A stretch of 64,000 bases of DNA, taken from Bacteroides ndongoniae (GTDB lineage: Bacteria > Bacteroidota > Bacteroidia > Bacteroidales > Bacteroidaceae). Shown piece by piece: positions 43,554-51,298 of the stretch; position 1 is the stretch's first letter; each line of letters begins with the position of its first letter. Below the pieces are notes generated by a model. It did no database searches and was not told the DNA's origin. It saw nothing but the letters and a program-made list of their open reading frames with translations. Made by a program: the position numbers and the translations under genes. The DNA lies in NCBI RefSeq assembly GCF_900108345.1, contig NZ_FNVV01000013.1:718944-782943 (forward strand), written 5' to 3'.

Positions 43554-43579
43554 ATATCGTTTATTTTGTGAATAGGCTT

Positions 43580-44620
43580 TTACAATGAGGCGATGAATAT
43601 TTCCATGAGCATACCGGGCAGCTCGTCCAACCGGTCGCCTTCCGACGGCAGGATTCTGCGCAGTTTCTCGAACGCGGCAGGCGTTTCTGCGGCCATACTG
43701 TAAAGGGTTTCCTTATCTTCCGGGGACAATAGCGTCATGCAGAGGCCGTCCAAGGAAGCATAAGGTTGTAGAATCATCCAGACATAGGCTTGTGCCTGTT
43801 CGGGCGTTGTGACCTTCCCACGGCGTATGTTGTCAAGACAGGCACGCACGTTCTGAATCAGCCGACGGTCGGTACGTAAGGCCATGTATATCGTGGCGTC
43901 CTTGTAAGTGATTTCCTTGCGTCCGGCGGCGAAAAACACCTCGGAGCAGCATTTCTCCGTGTCACGGGTGATGTCGGCCATATTCGCTTCGCCAAGCTCG
44001 TACAACCCGGACAGGAAAGCCCGAAAAGCGGCATCCTCTTTTTCGATGAATCTTTTGAGGTCTCCGTTCCCGTGTATTCCGCTGTTCAGGGTTTCGGCAA
44101 GCACGTTACGATATGCTGACAGAATTTGCTCCTTGCTACCCCGACAGGCCGGACGTTTATCCAGTTCTGCGAAAAACGGACGGATCTCTTCGGCGGAACG
44201 GCACAATTCCACGTCCCCGGCATAAGGTGAGAAGCGTTCTTTCAAAACCAGCACTTCTTTGTAGGTGCGAGGTTTCGACATCGCCAGCCGGGAAAGTTCT
44301 GAACGGACGGAATCGTGCAGCAGAATGCACTCCTCTCGTATGTCGGAATGTGTCCGATAAGCCGTGTCCCGGTGCATGGCTGCGGTCACGGAGTCTTTCA
44401 AGGTCCGCCACTTTCCGATATAAGCGGTCAAGTCCTCAAAGGAAAGTTCTTTTTGCCCGCGTACTTCGGACAGATACTTCCGGTACAGATTGGCTGGAGT
44501 GGACTGGGCTTCGACCAGTGATTTGCCGTTCGTACTGTCGCATGATGTGAGCGTGAAAACGGCAGTAGAAACGGCAGAAAGTCCAGCAATGGAGAGTATG
44601 ATTTTTAAGTATGATTTCAT
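43580..44620 (-). CDS. Hypothetical lipoprotein
   Basis: A 346-residue protein with a lipoprotein signal (ILSIAGLSAVSTAVFTLTSC, Cys at 27) and an otherwise all-helical body with many short charged helices. No enzyme motif is visible. It is the first gene of the leftward mobilisation operon and has a near-perfect promoter (44654-44683). An envelope role in transfer, such as entry exclusion, would fit its place, but the sequence does not prove it. Confidence 0.7.
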   Translation of the reverse strand: MKSYLKIILSIAGLSAVSTAVFTLTSCDSTNGKSLVEAQSTPANLYRKYLSEVRGQKELSFEDLTAYIGKWRTLKDSVTAAMHRDTAYRTHSDIREECILLHDSVRSELSRLAMSKPRTYKEVLVLKERFSPYAGDVELCRSAEEIRPFFAELDKRPACRGSKEQILSAYRNVLAETLNSGIHGNGDLKRFIEKEDAAFRAFLSGLYELGEANMADITRDTEKCCSEVFFAAGRKEITYKDATIYMALRTDRRLIQNVRACLDNIRRGKVTTPEQAQAYVWMILQPYASLDGLCMTLLSPEDKETLYSMAAETPAAFEKLRRILPSEGDRLDELPGMLMEIFIASL

Positions 44621-44653
44621 ATGATTTATAGTTTGATTTTGTATTTATCACCG

Positions 44654-44683
44654 CAAATCTAAGTATAAATTTCAAGATGTCAA
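44654..44683 (-). promoter_or_regulatory. Promoter of the leftward mobilisation operon
   Basis: On the minus strand TTG (44681-44683), 19 nt, TAGATTTG (44654-44661), an exact match to the Bacteroidales consensus, 34 nt before the lipoprotein start. Unlike the hairpin blocks it points towards its gene in duplex DNA and has no matching inverted arm. Confidence 0.8.
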
Positions 44684-44828
44684 CCGCCGAAATTTATTTT
44701 ATAAGCTATTTTTAACATTGTACTTAATAGTTTGATTTTCAATGAAAACAAGTGAAGATAACGGGATATTCAGAGGGTTTCTCATACTATTTTTGCTCAA
44801 AGTATGGTTTAGTTTAAAATAAAACTCT

Positions 44829-44836
44829 TACATTTG
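44829..44836 (+). promoter_or_regulatory. Promoter -7 box of the recombinase-like gene
   Basis: TACATTTG fits TAnnTTTG, 29 nt before the start at 44866. The upstream region is AT-rich; the -33 element is uncertain. Confidence 0.6.
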
Positions 44837-44865
44837 TACTTATTATCATAGAAACGCACAGTGAT

Positions 44866-45498
44866 ATGGCAAAAGTAGGTTACATATTCAAGGCGGACCG
44901 TTACGACGGACTCGAGGCTGACAAAGAGTGGATGGAGAAGTACGGTTGTGTACAAGTGATAGAGGAATCGGTCGATAACGAAGCACTGCGTCCCAAATGG
45001 AAACAGCTTGTAGCGAATCTCGAAAGAGGCGACGAAATCGTGGTGGCCAAATTCAGCAACGCTCTCCGTGGGTCGCGCGAATTGTCCGCGTTCATCGAGT
45101 TGTGCCGAATCAAGGTGGTGCGTATCATATCCATCCATGACCGGATCGACTCGCGGGGAAAACTGTTCCCCGAAACGACGGCTGCCGATGTGCTGGAGAT
45201 GTTCGGGGCGCTTCCCGAAGAGGTGGCGGTATTGCGGTATTCGTCCGCGCATGTCATGAACCTGCAACAGAAAGCGAAAGTCCCGAAAAAAACGATGAAG
45301 GCGATGGATAAGGCCGACCGGGAGAATACCATCGTTGATATGTATGTCAACGGTCATTCTTTCGAGGACATCATGGCGGTAAGCGGGTACAACAGCCGGA
45401 GTTCGGTGTTCAGCGTGCTCAACAAGCATGGTGTCGAACTGAACCGGGGAAAATTCAAAGGGCCGTTGGGCAAACGTAAACCGAAAGACGGGCAATAA
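44866..45498 (+). CDS. Serine-recombinase-like protein lacking the catalytic serine
   Basis: A 210-residue protein with the resolvase N-terminal fold: MAKVGYIFKADRYDGLEADK, a RGDEIVVAKFSNALRGSREL helix matching the GDxLVVxxLDRLxR region, and IIS-IHDRIDS. At the place of the nucleophilic serine (Y-x-R-V-S in true recombinases) it has IFKAD, and the DRLxR arginines are only partly kept (SNALRGS). A C-terminal helix-turn-helix (SFEDIMAVSGYNSRSSVFSV) is present. It is therefore probably a DNA-binding regulator or structural partner rather than an active recombinase. It is divergent from the mobilisation operon. Confidence 0.75.
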   Translation: MAKVGYIFKADRYDGLEADKEWMEKYGCVQVIEESVDNEALRPKWKQLVANLERGDEIVVAKFSNALRGSRELSAFIELCRIKVVRIISIHDRIDSRGKLFPETTAADVLEMFGALPEEVAVLRYSSAHVMNLQQKAKVPKKTMKAMDKADRENTIVDMYVNGHSFEDIMAVSGYNSRSSVFSVLNKHGVELNRGKFKGPLGKRKPKDGQ

Positions 45499-45609
45499 GC
45501 CTTTATTCTCGCCGGATTAAAATGAAATATTTTTTGAGAATTAGGGCTATATGCTTTCTATTCTCGCTGATTTTTAGTATCTTTATATTAACTTTAAACA
45601 TTGTAGAAT

Positions 45610-45714
45610 ATGGGAGAACTTATCGTTTTTATAGTGGTTTTCTATGTTATCGGAAAGATTCTGAAAGCTATTTTCGCTGGTTTCAGCAAGAGTGATTACC
45701 ATCATGACCGGTAA
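45610..45714 (+). CDS. Small 34-residue membrane peptide
   Basis: Reads MGELIVFIVVFYVIGKILKA, then a short hydrophilic tail ending YHHDR. One transmembrane helix. A weak promoter (TATCTTTA) lies about 30 nt upstream. Small single-helix peptides can be type I toxins or membrane adaptors; neither can be shown here. Confidence 0.45.
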   Translation: MGELIVFIVVFYVIGKILKAIFAGFSKSDYHHDR

Positions 45715-45915
45715 ACGGTGGCCGGGGCTTGCCTGTCCTGACTGCAGGATACGGACTTGCATGCTTTTGATGTCCCTTTCCTCTTATCGGCGGCTTTCCG
45801 CTTGTCTGCGGGAATAGAACGGTTCGTGCCGAAGGAACATCGTGAGGTAAAAGGGGGTTATCGTTTCCGTAATATTATCAGGCCGGCAATTCAGGCGACA
45901 AAGAGATATGTTATT

Positions 45916-45923
45916 ATCTTTGC
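45916..45923 (+). promoter_or_regulatory. Promoter -7 box of the HU gene
   Basis: TATCTTTG matches the Bacteroidales -7 consensus, 24 nt before the ATG of the HU-family gene. No convincing -33 element. Confidence 0.65.
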
Positions 45924-45946
45924 GACGGATTTTATAATAAAACAGT

Positions 45947-46228
45947 ATGACAAAAGCGGATATTATTGCCCGGATCGCACAGGATACCGGAATAGAAAAG
46001 TCGGTAGCGACAACTGTAGTAGAGGCATTCATGGAGAGTGTCAGGGAGTCGATGATCGCCGGGAACGAGGTGTTCCTGCGAGGGTTCGGAAGTTTCATCC
46101 TCAAACAGAAGGCGGAGAAAAAGGCTCGTAACTTTTCAAAGAACACGACTATCGTGATCCCGGCTCACCATGTTCCTGCGTTCAAGCCCGCAAAGACATT
46201 CTTGGATGCGGTAAAAGAGGGAAAATAA
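45947..46228 (+). CDS. HU-family DNA-binding protein
   Basis: A 93-residue protein of normal HU/IHF length. MTKADIIARIAQDTGIEKS gives the N-terminal dimerisation helices, FLRGFGSFILKQKAEKKARN is the HU signature (G-F-G-x-F), and the beta-arm and C-terminal helix follow (PAHHVPAFKPAKTFLDAVKE). It is a nucleoid-type DNA-bending protein; mobile-element copies assist recombination and excision. It has its own promoter and a strong terminator. Confidence 0.95.
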   Translation: MTKADIIARIAQDTGIEKSVATTVVEAFMESVRESMIAGNEVFLRGFGSFILKQKAEKKARNFSKNTTIVIPAHHVPAFKPAKTFLDAVKEGK

Positions 46229-46367
46229 AGAAAGTATAAACGGTTTTCTTCATAAGTGTGTCGGGAGACCGCTGTGCAATGGTTACACAGGATAACAGGA
46301 CGCCGCGACTGTCTTTTGTGGACGGTTGCGGTATTTATTTTGCCGTATGTTATAAAAAAGGAGCTGG

Positions 46368-46402
46368 CACAAAGAGCCGGCTTTCATCGGCGGCTCTTTG
46401 TG
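46368..46402. terminator. Strong bidirectional terminator between HU and the leftward gene cluster
   Basis: CACAAAGAGCCG (46368-46379) pairs perfectly with CGGCTCTTTGTG (46391-46402). It serves the HU gene on the + strand and the gene at 46412 on the - strand. Confidence 0.85.
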
Positions 46403-46411
46403 TTTCCTTGC

Positions 46412-46726
46412 TTAATCCGTCACCTCGTAATAATAACTTAACTCGTCATCTTTCAGGTTCTCTACCGCATATTGACCTGCCTGCTCCCAAAGGGTGTTGT
46501 AAAGTGTCGCAAATTCCGGTTTCGTTTCATAATACTGCCAGATTTTATGATTGAGTACCAATATCAGTTCTGTGAGGTATTTATAGTTATCTTTCCATCC
46601 CTCGAAAGCACGTTTGAAAGTGTCTTTTATAGCTGACAGACCGAATCGGTCCGCTATTGAGAAGTCCTCCCAAAAAGTTGTCTGTAACTCGTAACCGTTT
46701 TCTCGCATAAATTCTCTAAATGTCAT
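46412..46726 (-). CDS. Hypothetical 104-residue helical protein
   Basis: Starts MTFREFMRENGYELQTTFWE. It is all-helical and acidic (DDELSYYYEVTD end), with aromatic-rich segments (NHKIWQYYETKPEFATLYN). No family is recognised. Single-gene unit: its terminator lies to the left and hairpin block 5 to the right. The leader has the AAACTTAAAATTTAAAG motif shared with neighbouring units. Confidence 0.7.
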   Translation of the reverse strand: MTFREFMRENGYELQTTFWEDFSIADRFGLSAIKDTFKRAFEGWKDNYKYLTELILVLNHKIWQYYETKPEFATLYNTLWEQAGQYAVENLKDDELSYYYEVTD

Positions 46727-46783
46727 ACGCTTTAAATTTTAAGTTTGAACTGTTTTTTGTTTTTCCCTTTGGTACAATCCCGT

Positions 46784-46967
46784 ACCGAAAGGCTGATTAT
46801 TTTTCTGCCCACGGGATTGGCGGCAAGTGCGGGCAAGGAGGCAACGGTAAATACGCTCTCCAACGAAGGCGGAGAGGAAGATTTTCCGGCTGCAAGCGCC
46901 AGCGGTCCTTGTCGGGACTGGTAGCCGACAATCGAACTTTGCAGAAACAATAACCGGGCTTTCGGCA
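46784..46967. promoter_or_regulatory. Hairpin block 5: candidate single-stranded-DNA promoter (Frpo-like)
   Basis: The left arm (46784-46845) and the reverse complement of the right arm (46900-46967) share CCGAAAG, TTATT, TTCTGC, GATTG, CGGC and CAAGGA in order. The right arm carries GAACTTTG (46934-46941), one base off TAnnTTTG, followed by CAG; a TTG lies 22 nt upstream. The GAACTTT segment is unpaired (the left arm reads CCACGGG). A small extra stem GGTAC/GTACC (46771-46786) sits in the leader. Confidence 0.78.
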
Positions 46968-47198
46968 TGGAGTGTGTCTGGGAAACGGCTGTAAAGAGTA
47001 AAACGGAGAGGCTAAGGTGTTATAAGAGGATTGCTTTCCGGCTGGATAGCCGGAGTACAAGGGGGGGGGACGGACCGCACTTCGATAAAAGGGAAAAGGT
47101 TATGAAGATATAAAGGGGTAATTCCGGCAAAAGGATTCAGGACACATCTATTGCCAATGTATCCCGAACCCGTACCGGTCATTATCTGTACCGAATGT

Positions 47199-47888
47199 TT
47201 AGGAAACCCATTTGTAACCTTCGTCCGTCAGTTCAAAATATTCGTCCATTCCCGGTTTCACAAAAAACATGATTTCAAAGGCTTCGTTGCTTCCACCTTC
47301 GGGTATCGTCATGTCGATTTCTCCATTGCGGGCTGTTCCTCTTCCCGTATTGAAACCTAAGTCTTCGTCTGCATAGGCGTAATGAAATTCCACATCCGGA
47401 AATATTTCGGAAAGTTTTTGGATAAGCTGTGGCACGCCGTTCCATGCCGTATCGAACCAAAGTATGTTCGGCTCTTCAAAACTCTGGTTATAGGCATTCC
47501 ATTTTGTACCCCATGTGGCGATAGACCACTCAAACCAAGTGGGATAACCGTACTTTTTCCGGTTTTCCAGATACGTTTCTCCAAGTTGCAGCGCTTCTTG
47601 TCTGTCTTTTTCCGCCAATCCTCTCATCCATTGAACGGCTCTCAAATCGTCATCGTCCAATAAAAAATAGAATGGCTGCCGCTGCATTGCTTCGAGACAT
47701 CTCATACCGAAATCTCCACTACTGTTTTTTTCTATCAACAGTTCTTCGGGCATAGGAATGATGTTGTTGAAGTCGATGTAACAAGGCGTATTGTCATCAT
47801 CGGTTTTACCTTTTAAGAAATTCATTACTTTTTGTACTGTTTCCCGGTCTGCGTTTATTTCTAAACGGTTTGTCACATGATTAGGCAT
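47199..47888 (-). CDS. Api92/YubB-like ferredoxin-fold domain protein
   Basis: A 229-residue protein. MPNHVTNRLEINADRETVQK, then YIDFNNIIPMPEEL, and W-S-I-A-T-W-G-T-K-W-N-A-Y in the middle are the classic features of the Api92/DUF1281 family, found in phages and plasmids. The W-G-T-K-W-N block is the strongest signature. The second member in this window (25882) shares the opening but not the C-terminal region. The family function is unknown; a place in an entry-expressed region suggests an establishment or anti-defence role, which is inference. Confidence 0.9.
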   Translation of the reverse strand: MPNHVTNRLEINADRETVQKVMNFLKGKTDDDNTPCYIDFNNIIPMPEELLIEKNSSGDFGMRCLEAMQRQPFYFLLDDDDLRAVQWMRGLAEKDRQEALQLGETYLENRKKYGYPTWFEWSIATWGTKWNAYNQSFEEPNILWFDTAWNGVPQLIQKLSEIFPDVEFHYAYADEDLGFNTGRGTARNGEIDMTIPEGGSNEAFEIMFFVKPGMDEYFELTDEGYKWVS

Positions 47889-47935
47889 AATCTTAGTTTT
47901 TTGAAATTGTTAATACTTATTTCCCCTCTTGTCGG

Positions 47936-48137
47936 CTCTTTCTTCCTGAACCGCTTTTGGGTTTTACGGATGCGGTACATGGCTGTCGGGAAAACTTCAT
48001 ACGGTGGCTTTTCTTGCCAAATTACTCTTACCCCTGTAAGGAAGAATTTTGCAAGAAATGCACTTCAAGCCACCGGATCAAGTGCGACGGCCTACCTTTG
48101 CATCTGGTAAAACCAAACCGGTGATGGAAAGAAGAAA
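47936..48137. promoter_or_regulatory. Hairpin block 6: candidate single-stranded-DNA promoter (Frpo-like)
   Basis: The left arm (47937-48027) and the reverse complement of the right arm (48040-48137) share TTTCTTC, CCG, GTTTTA, ATGC, GTCG, GGTGGCTT and AAATT in order. The right arm holds TACCTTTG (48093-48100); there is no clear TTG at -33. The box is opposite GCGGTACATGG and largely unpaired. In folded + strand DNA it would drive the Api92-like gene to the left. Confidence 0.8.
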
Positions 48138-48263
48138 AGACGGGAGATATGCGAAAGACCGGGGTCGGTATAAAGGGTGGATATTGCTCCGTGAGTGATT
48201 ATAAAAAAGGAATAGGGCTGATTATAAAAGGTGACGGTTCTGCGTTCGGCCATTCGATAAAGG

Positions 48264-48299
48264 ATACCGCAACCACCTCTGGCGGGTGCATTGCGGTAT
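48264..48299 (-). terminator. Terminator of the 48314 gene
   Basis: ATACCGCAA (48264-48272) pairs with TTGCGGTAT (48291-48299), with a second CACC/GGTG stem inside. It lies 15 nt after the stop. Confidence 0.7.
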
Positions 48300-48313
48300 T
48301 TGTGGACAGCATT

Positions 48314-48841
48314 TTATGCTGCTTTGTCCGGCTTGCGCTGCCTTGTTTTCCAGCCGTACACGGCGGCTACATACGGATAGAGGGAACGTGTTCTCCGGCG
48401 GAAACCTTCTTCGTCGATTTCACGGTTGTAAATCTTATCGGCGATACGTTCCGCTTCGTCACGGTCTTTGGCGATACGATATAAGGCGTAGTTCGTACCG
48501 TCATGATGGCCCATCCGTCCGCGAATGTTGTAGCCGTCGCCGTACCATTCTGCATCGTCGCACTGGGATTTCAAAATATCGGCAATGGTGCTGCCCAATA
48601 TTTGATAGCCTTGTCTCCGGCCTTTCCATAATCCCAAGTTGCCGAACACGACAATAATGCCGTCCACTTCTTTATTTAGGTTGCTCCGTTCATCATCCAA
48701 CCAGCGATATACTTCTTCAGCCCATTCTTCGTCGCTGACCTCGTAACTGTCATCGTCCAATATTTCCCTCTGGGAATTTTGATAGTATTCTTTTGCCTTT
48801 TCGTCCAACAGGTCATAGCTTGACCAAATTATCTGTTTCAT
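48314..48841 (-). CDS. Hypothetical 175-residue protein
   Basis: Starts MKQIIWSSYDLLDEKAKEYY. It is acidic in the first half (DDDSYEVSDEEWAEEVYRWL) and basic in the tail (RRRTRSLYPYVAAVYGWKTR). The middle contains GDGYNIRGRMGHHDGTNYAL, a compact-looking region. I know this kind of protein only as an unknown of Bacteroides conjugative elements. Single-gene unit between its terminator and hairpin block 7. Confidence 0.7.
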   Translation of the reverse strand: MKQIIWSSYDLLDEKAKEYYQNSQREILDDDSYEVSDEEWAEEVYRWLDDERSNLNKEVDGIIVVFGNLGLWKGRRQGYQILGSTIADILKSQCDDAEWYGDGYNIRGRMGHHDGTNYALYRIAKDRDEAERIADKIYNREIDEEGFRRRTRSLYPYVAAVYGWKTRQRKPDKAA

Positions 48842-48898
48842 ACGCTTTGAATTTTAAGTTTGACTTTCATTTTTTATCCCTGCCTTCGGAGGGTTTCC

Positions 48899-49112
48899 CT
48901 CGTCCGGCGGAATTTGATTTTACGTGCGGACCACAAGGCGGACAGAAGGGAAATAAGGCAAGGAGGAAGCGGATAGTCCCGTGGACGGTTTCATTTGTGT
49001 TGAACAAGTATTGACGAGCTTGCGAGTTGATGGTTGTTAACCACAAATGAATCCGCGCCTTGCCGATTCCCGACCGCCTTAACTTTGCACGGGAAAATCA
49101 ATGGACGACGGC
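48899..49112. promoter_or_regulatory. Hairpin block 7: candidate single-stranded-DNA promoter (Frpo-like)
   Basis: The clearest case. The left arm (48900-49006) and the reverse complement of the right arm (49027-49111) share TCGTCC, TTTGATTTT, GTGC, AAGGCGG, GGAA, GGCAAGG, GCGGAT and TTCATTTGTG in order. The right arm holds TTG (49060-49062), 17 nt, TAACTTTG (49080-49087). The stem is paired on both sides of the box, which faces GGACCAC and is melted. The gene driven would be the one at 48314-48841. Confidence 0.88.
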
Positions 49113-49180
49113 GGACTCTTCGTGTGGAGTATGAAGGAGTATAAAAGTGGGGACGTTCCGGAACGGTAACGAGCAAAACA

Positions 49181-49202
49181 AAAGCGGCTTCCAAGCCGCT
49201 TT
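49181..49202 (-). terminator. Terminator of the ssb gene
   Basis: AAAGCGGCTT (49181-49190) pairs with AAGCCGCTTT (49193-49202); on the minus strand it is followed by TGTTTTG. It lies 19 nt after the stop. Confidence 0.85.
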
Positions 49203-49220
49203 GTCCGGATAAGGCAGAGG

Positions 49221-49601
49221 TTATTTCTTGCCTTTTCCCGGTTTCTTTTCCGGCTCGGCGGGAGTTTCCTCCTTTTCGACGGCCGGATAGAACTTGGTGG
49301 TGACCATCACGATACGGCTGTGCTTTACGCCGTCCTTGTCGGACCACTCTTCGGGTTTGAAATAGCCCTCCACGGTCAGGAGCGTACCTTTGGTCAGTTG
49401 GTCGAACGAACCGGCATTCTCTTTTTTGCGCCATGCTTCCATGCTCATTAGAGCTGATATGCGGCTGGTTTCATCGCCGTTCTTCTCCTGACGGCTGATT
49501 GCCAATGGGAAACGTGCTACACTGGTGTTGGTGAACTGGCGGATTTCAGCGTCCTTTGCTACGAATCCGGTTACTACGAAACTGTTCTCGATCTTTTTCA
49601 T
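49221..49601 (-). CDS. ssb: Single-stranded DNA-binding protein
   Basis: A 126-residue SSB-type OB-fold protein: VVTGFVAKDAEIRQFTNTSV, RFPLAISRQEKNGDE, SMEAWRKKE and TVEGYFKPEEWSDKDGVKHS correspond to the usual SSB strands. The C-terminus is Lys/Pro-rich (EPEKKPGKGKK) and lacks the acidic DDDIPF-type tip that recruits host partners, so it may simply coat entering ssDNA. The gene is led by hairpin block 8, whose left arm begins only 13 nt before the ATG. Element-borne ssb in a leading region is well known from F-type plasmids. Confidence 0.92.
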   Translation of the reverse strand: MKKIENSFVVTGFVAKDAEIRQFTNTSVARFPLAISRQEKNGDETSRISALMSMEAWRKKENAGSFDQLTKGTLLTVEGYFKPEEWSDKDGVKHSRIVMVTTKFYPAVEKEETPAEPEKKPGKGKK

Positions 49602-49613
49602 TGCGATTGTTTT

Positions 49614-49829
49614 TTGAAGTTAATAAATCATTTTTACGGTGCGGAAAAAGTAGGTGCAGTCAAGGGGATGCACCAAGGATAGCGCATAAATACTCTTTAT
49701 TTTGGAGCGCAGCCCCAAACCGAAGGCCCGATAAAGGAAGATTTATGCGGTACGCCATTGGTCAAGGCCGCATGGCCGTTCCCGTCTGCATACTAACTTT
49801 GCAACGGAATAATGATGATGACTTCGATA
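49614..49829. promoter_or_regulatory. Hairpin block 8: candidate single-stranded-DNA promoter of ssb (Frpo-like)
   Basis: The left arm (49614-49702) and the reverse complement of the right arm (49729-49828) share GAAGT, ATCATT, CG-TGC, AGT-G-TGCAG, ATGC-CC and GCGCATAAAT. The apex is a strong hairpin (CGCATAAAT/ATTTATGCG with CTTTAT/ATAAAG inside). The right arm carries TAACTTTG (49794-49801), opposite a mismatched stretch. Here the leader would be only about 15-40 nt, so the transcript starts almost at the ssb ATG. Confidence 0.8.
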
Positions 49830-50322
49830 GAAAACGGTCGCGAAAAAGACGAGGCAAGACAGATCGTGGCGGATTTTGGTTCGAAAGGACTTGTCCGCCT
49901 GACAACACAAGGGACGGCTTATTCCGGCATGAAGCCGGGAAGAATACCAGGGATAGGAAACATGCCGTTCACTGGCAAGATGGAAACGGCACAAGCGGGT
50001 ATGCCGTCCGACCAACCCATAGGGCTGCTTTTGCGGTGGATTTCAACGGATGGAGAGCCGACAATCGGCGTGTACGGTGTATCAGTGTGGGGCTGTCCTG
50101 CCTGTTCCCGGTCGAAGGAATGGAGAAACGGCAAAGGGAAAAAGGCAGGACGCTGCCTTGTGTGTAAAGCGGCGAGGTAGCGTTCGTGCGAGTGAACGTT
50201 CGATATAAAAGGATATGGCGTAGCCAGAAGGTATAAAGGGGTATTTCCGAAGGAAACGGTATGAGCGTATGTTCGAAAATAAAAGAGGGTATCGCACCGG
50301 CATATCTGTCTTAGCCGGTGTA
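49830..50322. other. Non-coding interval right of hairpin block 8
   Basis: No coding frame is supported. It contains a CCGGC-ATGAA-GCCGG stem near 49926-49941 and two copies of the TATAAA-GG motif (50204-50212 and 50232-50241) that recur to the right of other blocks. Confidence 0.5.
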
Positions 50323-50352
50323 AACGGGCTGAAACTGATACTACAGCCCGTT
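50323..50352 (-). terminator. Terminator of the 50360-50889 unit
   Basis: AACGGGCTG (50323-50331) pairs with CAGCCCGTT (50344-50352), preceded on the left by another stem (GCACCGGC/GCCGGTG). Confidence 0.75.
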
Positions 50353-50359
50353 ACTGTAT

Positions 50360-50565
50360 TTACCTTTTTTCTGTTTCGGTCTGTAATTCTACCGGCTCGT
50401 CATCCCATGTCAGTTCTTTGCCGAGAAGTTTGTAAACAGTCCCTTTGGGGAGTTCTATCTCGATTGGTATGTTGTACACTTCTTCCAAATACTCCCAATG
50501 CCCACAACGGGCTTTTCGGGCATAATCCATTCTGTTCCGTCTTTATTTACTGCCAACCATGCCAT
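50360..50565 (-). pseudogene. Frameshifted small gene after the LPD11 gene
   Basis: The first half reads MAWLAVNKDGTEWIMPEKP and the second, one base out of frame, RCGHWEYLEEVYNIPIEIEL then PKGTVYKLLGKELTWDDEPV, ending at TAA 50360-50362. The 206-nt length is not a multiple of three. The two halves read as one 68-residue protein of the MAWLAVNKDG type carried by related elements. Either a true frameshift mutation or a sequencing error near 50515. Confidence 0.65.
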
Positions 50566-50601
50566 AATATTACATTTTTAATCTGTTTCTTTGTGATAAT
50601 T

Positions 50602-50889
50602 TTATTCTTCTTGTGTTATCATTCTCTTGCTGTATTCCAAAATTTTATCCATCGTAAGCCACTCCGGTTTTTCGTCCTCTTTGAAACTATCATGCAGTTT
50701 TATCATAAACTCAATTTGCAATTTTTCGTCACCAGCCCATAAGGATTTGGGGTGTCTGTTACCGTAATTAAGGTAATACTCACAATCTGACTGTAAGCGT
50801 CCTAATAACTGGTATCTGAAAACTGAATCTCTGTGTATTACTTCGTCTACCGTTACTCTTCCATTTGAATTTGTTACATCGTTTGCCAT
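50602..50889 (-). CDS. LPD11-domain protein
   Basis: A 95-residue protein. RYQLLGRLQSDCEYYLNYGN, K-S-LWAGDEKLQIEFMIKLHD and the P-E-W-L-T end-block match the large-polyvalent-protein-associated domain 11 (LPD11), otherwise found fused into giant mobile-element polyproteins. It is free-standing here. The role is unknown; the domain is found in proteins injected or expressed on element entry. It is the first gene left of hairpin block 9. Confidence 0.82.
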   Translation of the reverse strand: MANDVTNSNGRVTVDEVIHRDSVFRYQLLGRLQSDCEYYLNYGNRHPKSLWAGDEKLQIEFMIKLHDSFKEDEKPEWLTMDKILEYSKRMITQEE

Positions 50890-51140
50890 AATCTATAAAA
50901 TTTTAAGTTTTCTTTTTTTCCCTCTTGTAGCACCAACTACTTTCGGGCCTGATTTAATTATGTCGCCTCGAAAGGTGTCATGGCTCTTTATGCAAGGTTT
51001 TACGATTAAATACTACCCGTGCGAAGCGGAGGGTGGAGATTTTGTCGTGAACCGTCAGGCTTGACCTTGCATACAAGAAAGACATGACAAGTACCTTTGC
51101 GACACAATTCATATCAGGCAGCCCGAAAGCGATGTGCGAA
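50881..51140. repeat. Long direct repeat, copy 1 (block 9 leader)
   Basis: From the start codon leader to about 40 nt past the -7 box this segment is nearly identical to 52772-53020; I count only scattered single-base differences and short indels. The genes to the left differ completely, so only the promoter cassette has been copied. Confidence 0.85.
50956..51112. promoter_or_regulatory. Hairpin block 9: candidate single-stranded-DNA promoter (Frpo-like)
   Basis: The left arm (50956-51018) and the reverse complement of the right arm (51035-51112) share GTCGC, AAAGGT, TCATG, TATGCAAGGT, and GGTT-ACGA-AAAT further in, closed by CTACCC/GGGTGG. The right arm holds TACCTTTG (51092-51099) and TTG 22 nt upstream. 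In folded + strand DNA it would drive the LPD11 gene. It is nearly identical to block 10. Confidence 0.82.
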
Positions 51141-51298
51141 TACAGGGAAGAGAAGGTCTCTTGCAAAAGGTCCGATAGTTTATATAAAAGGGTTGCAGCG
51201 AAAAGAAAAATATAAATGGATATTCCAGGCTGTATAAGAATTTTGATTGTGAGGATAAAAAAAGGTATTGAGCCAGCATGTTTATCGTGAGAAAAGAA

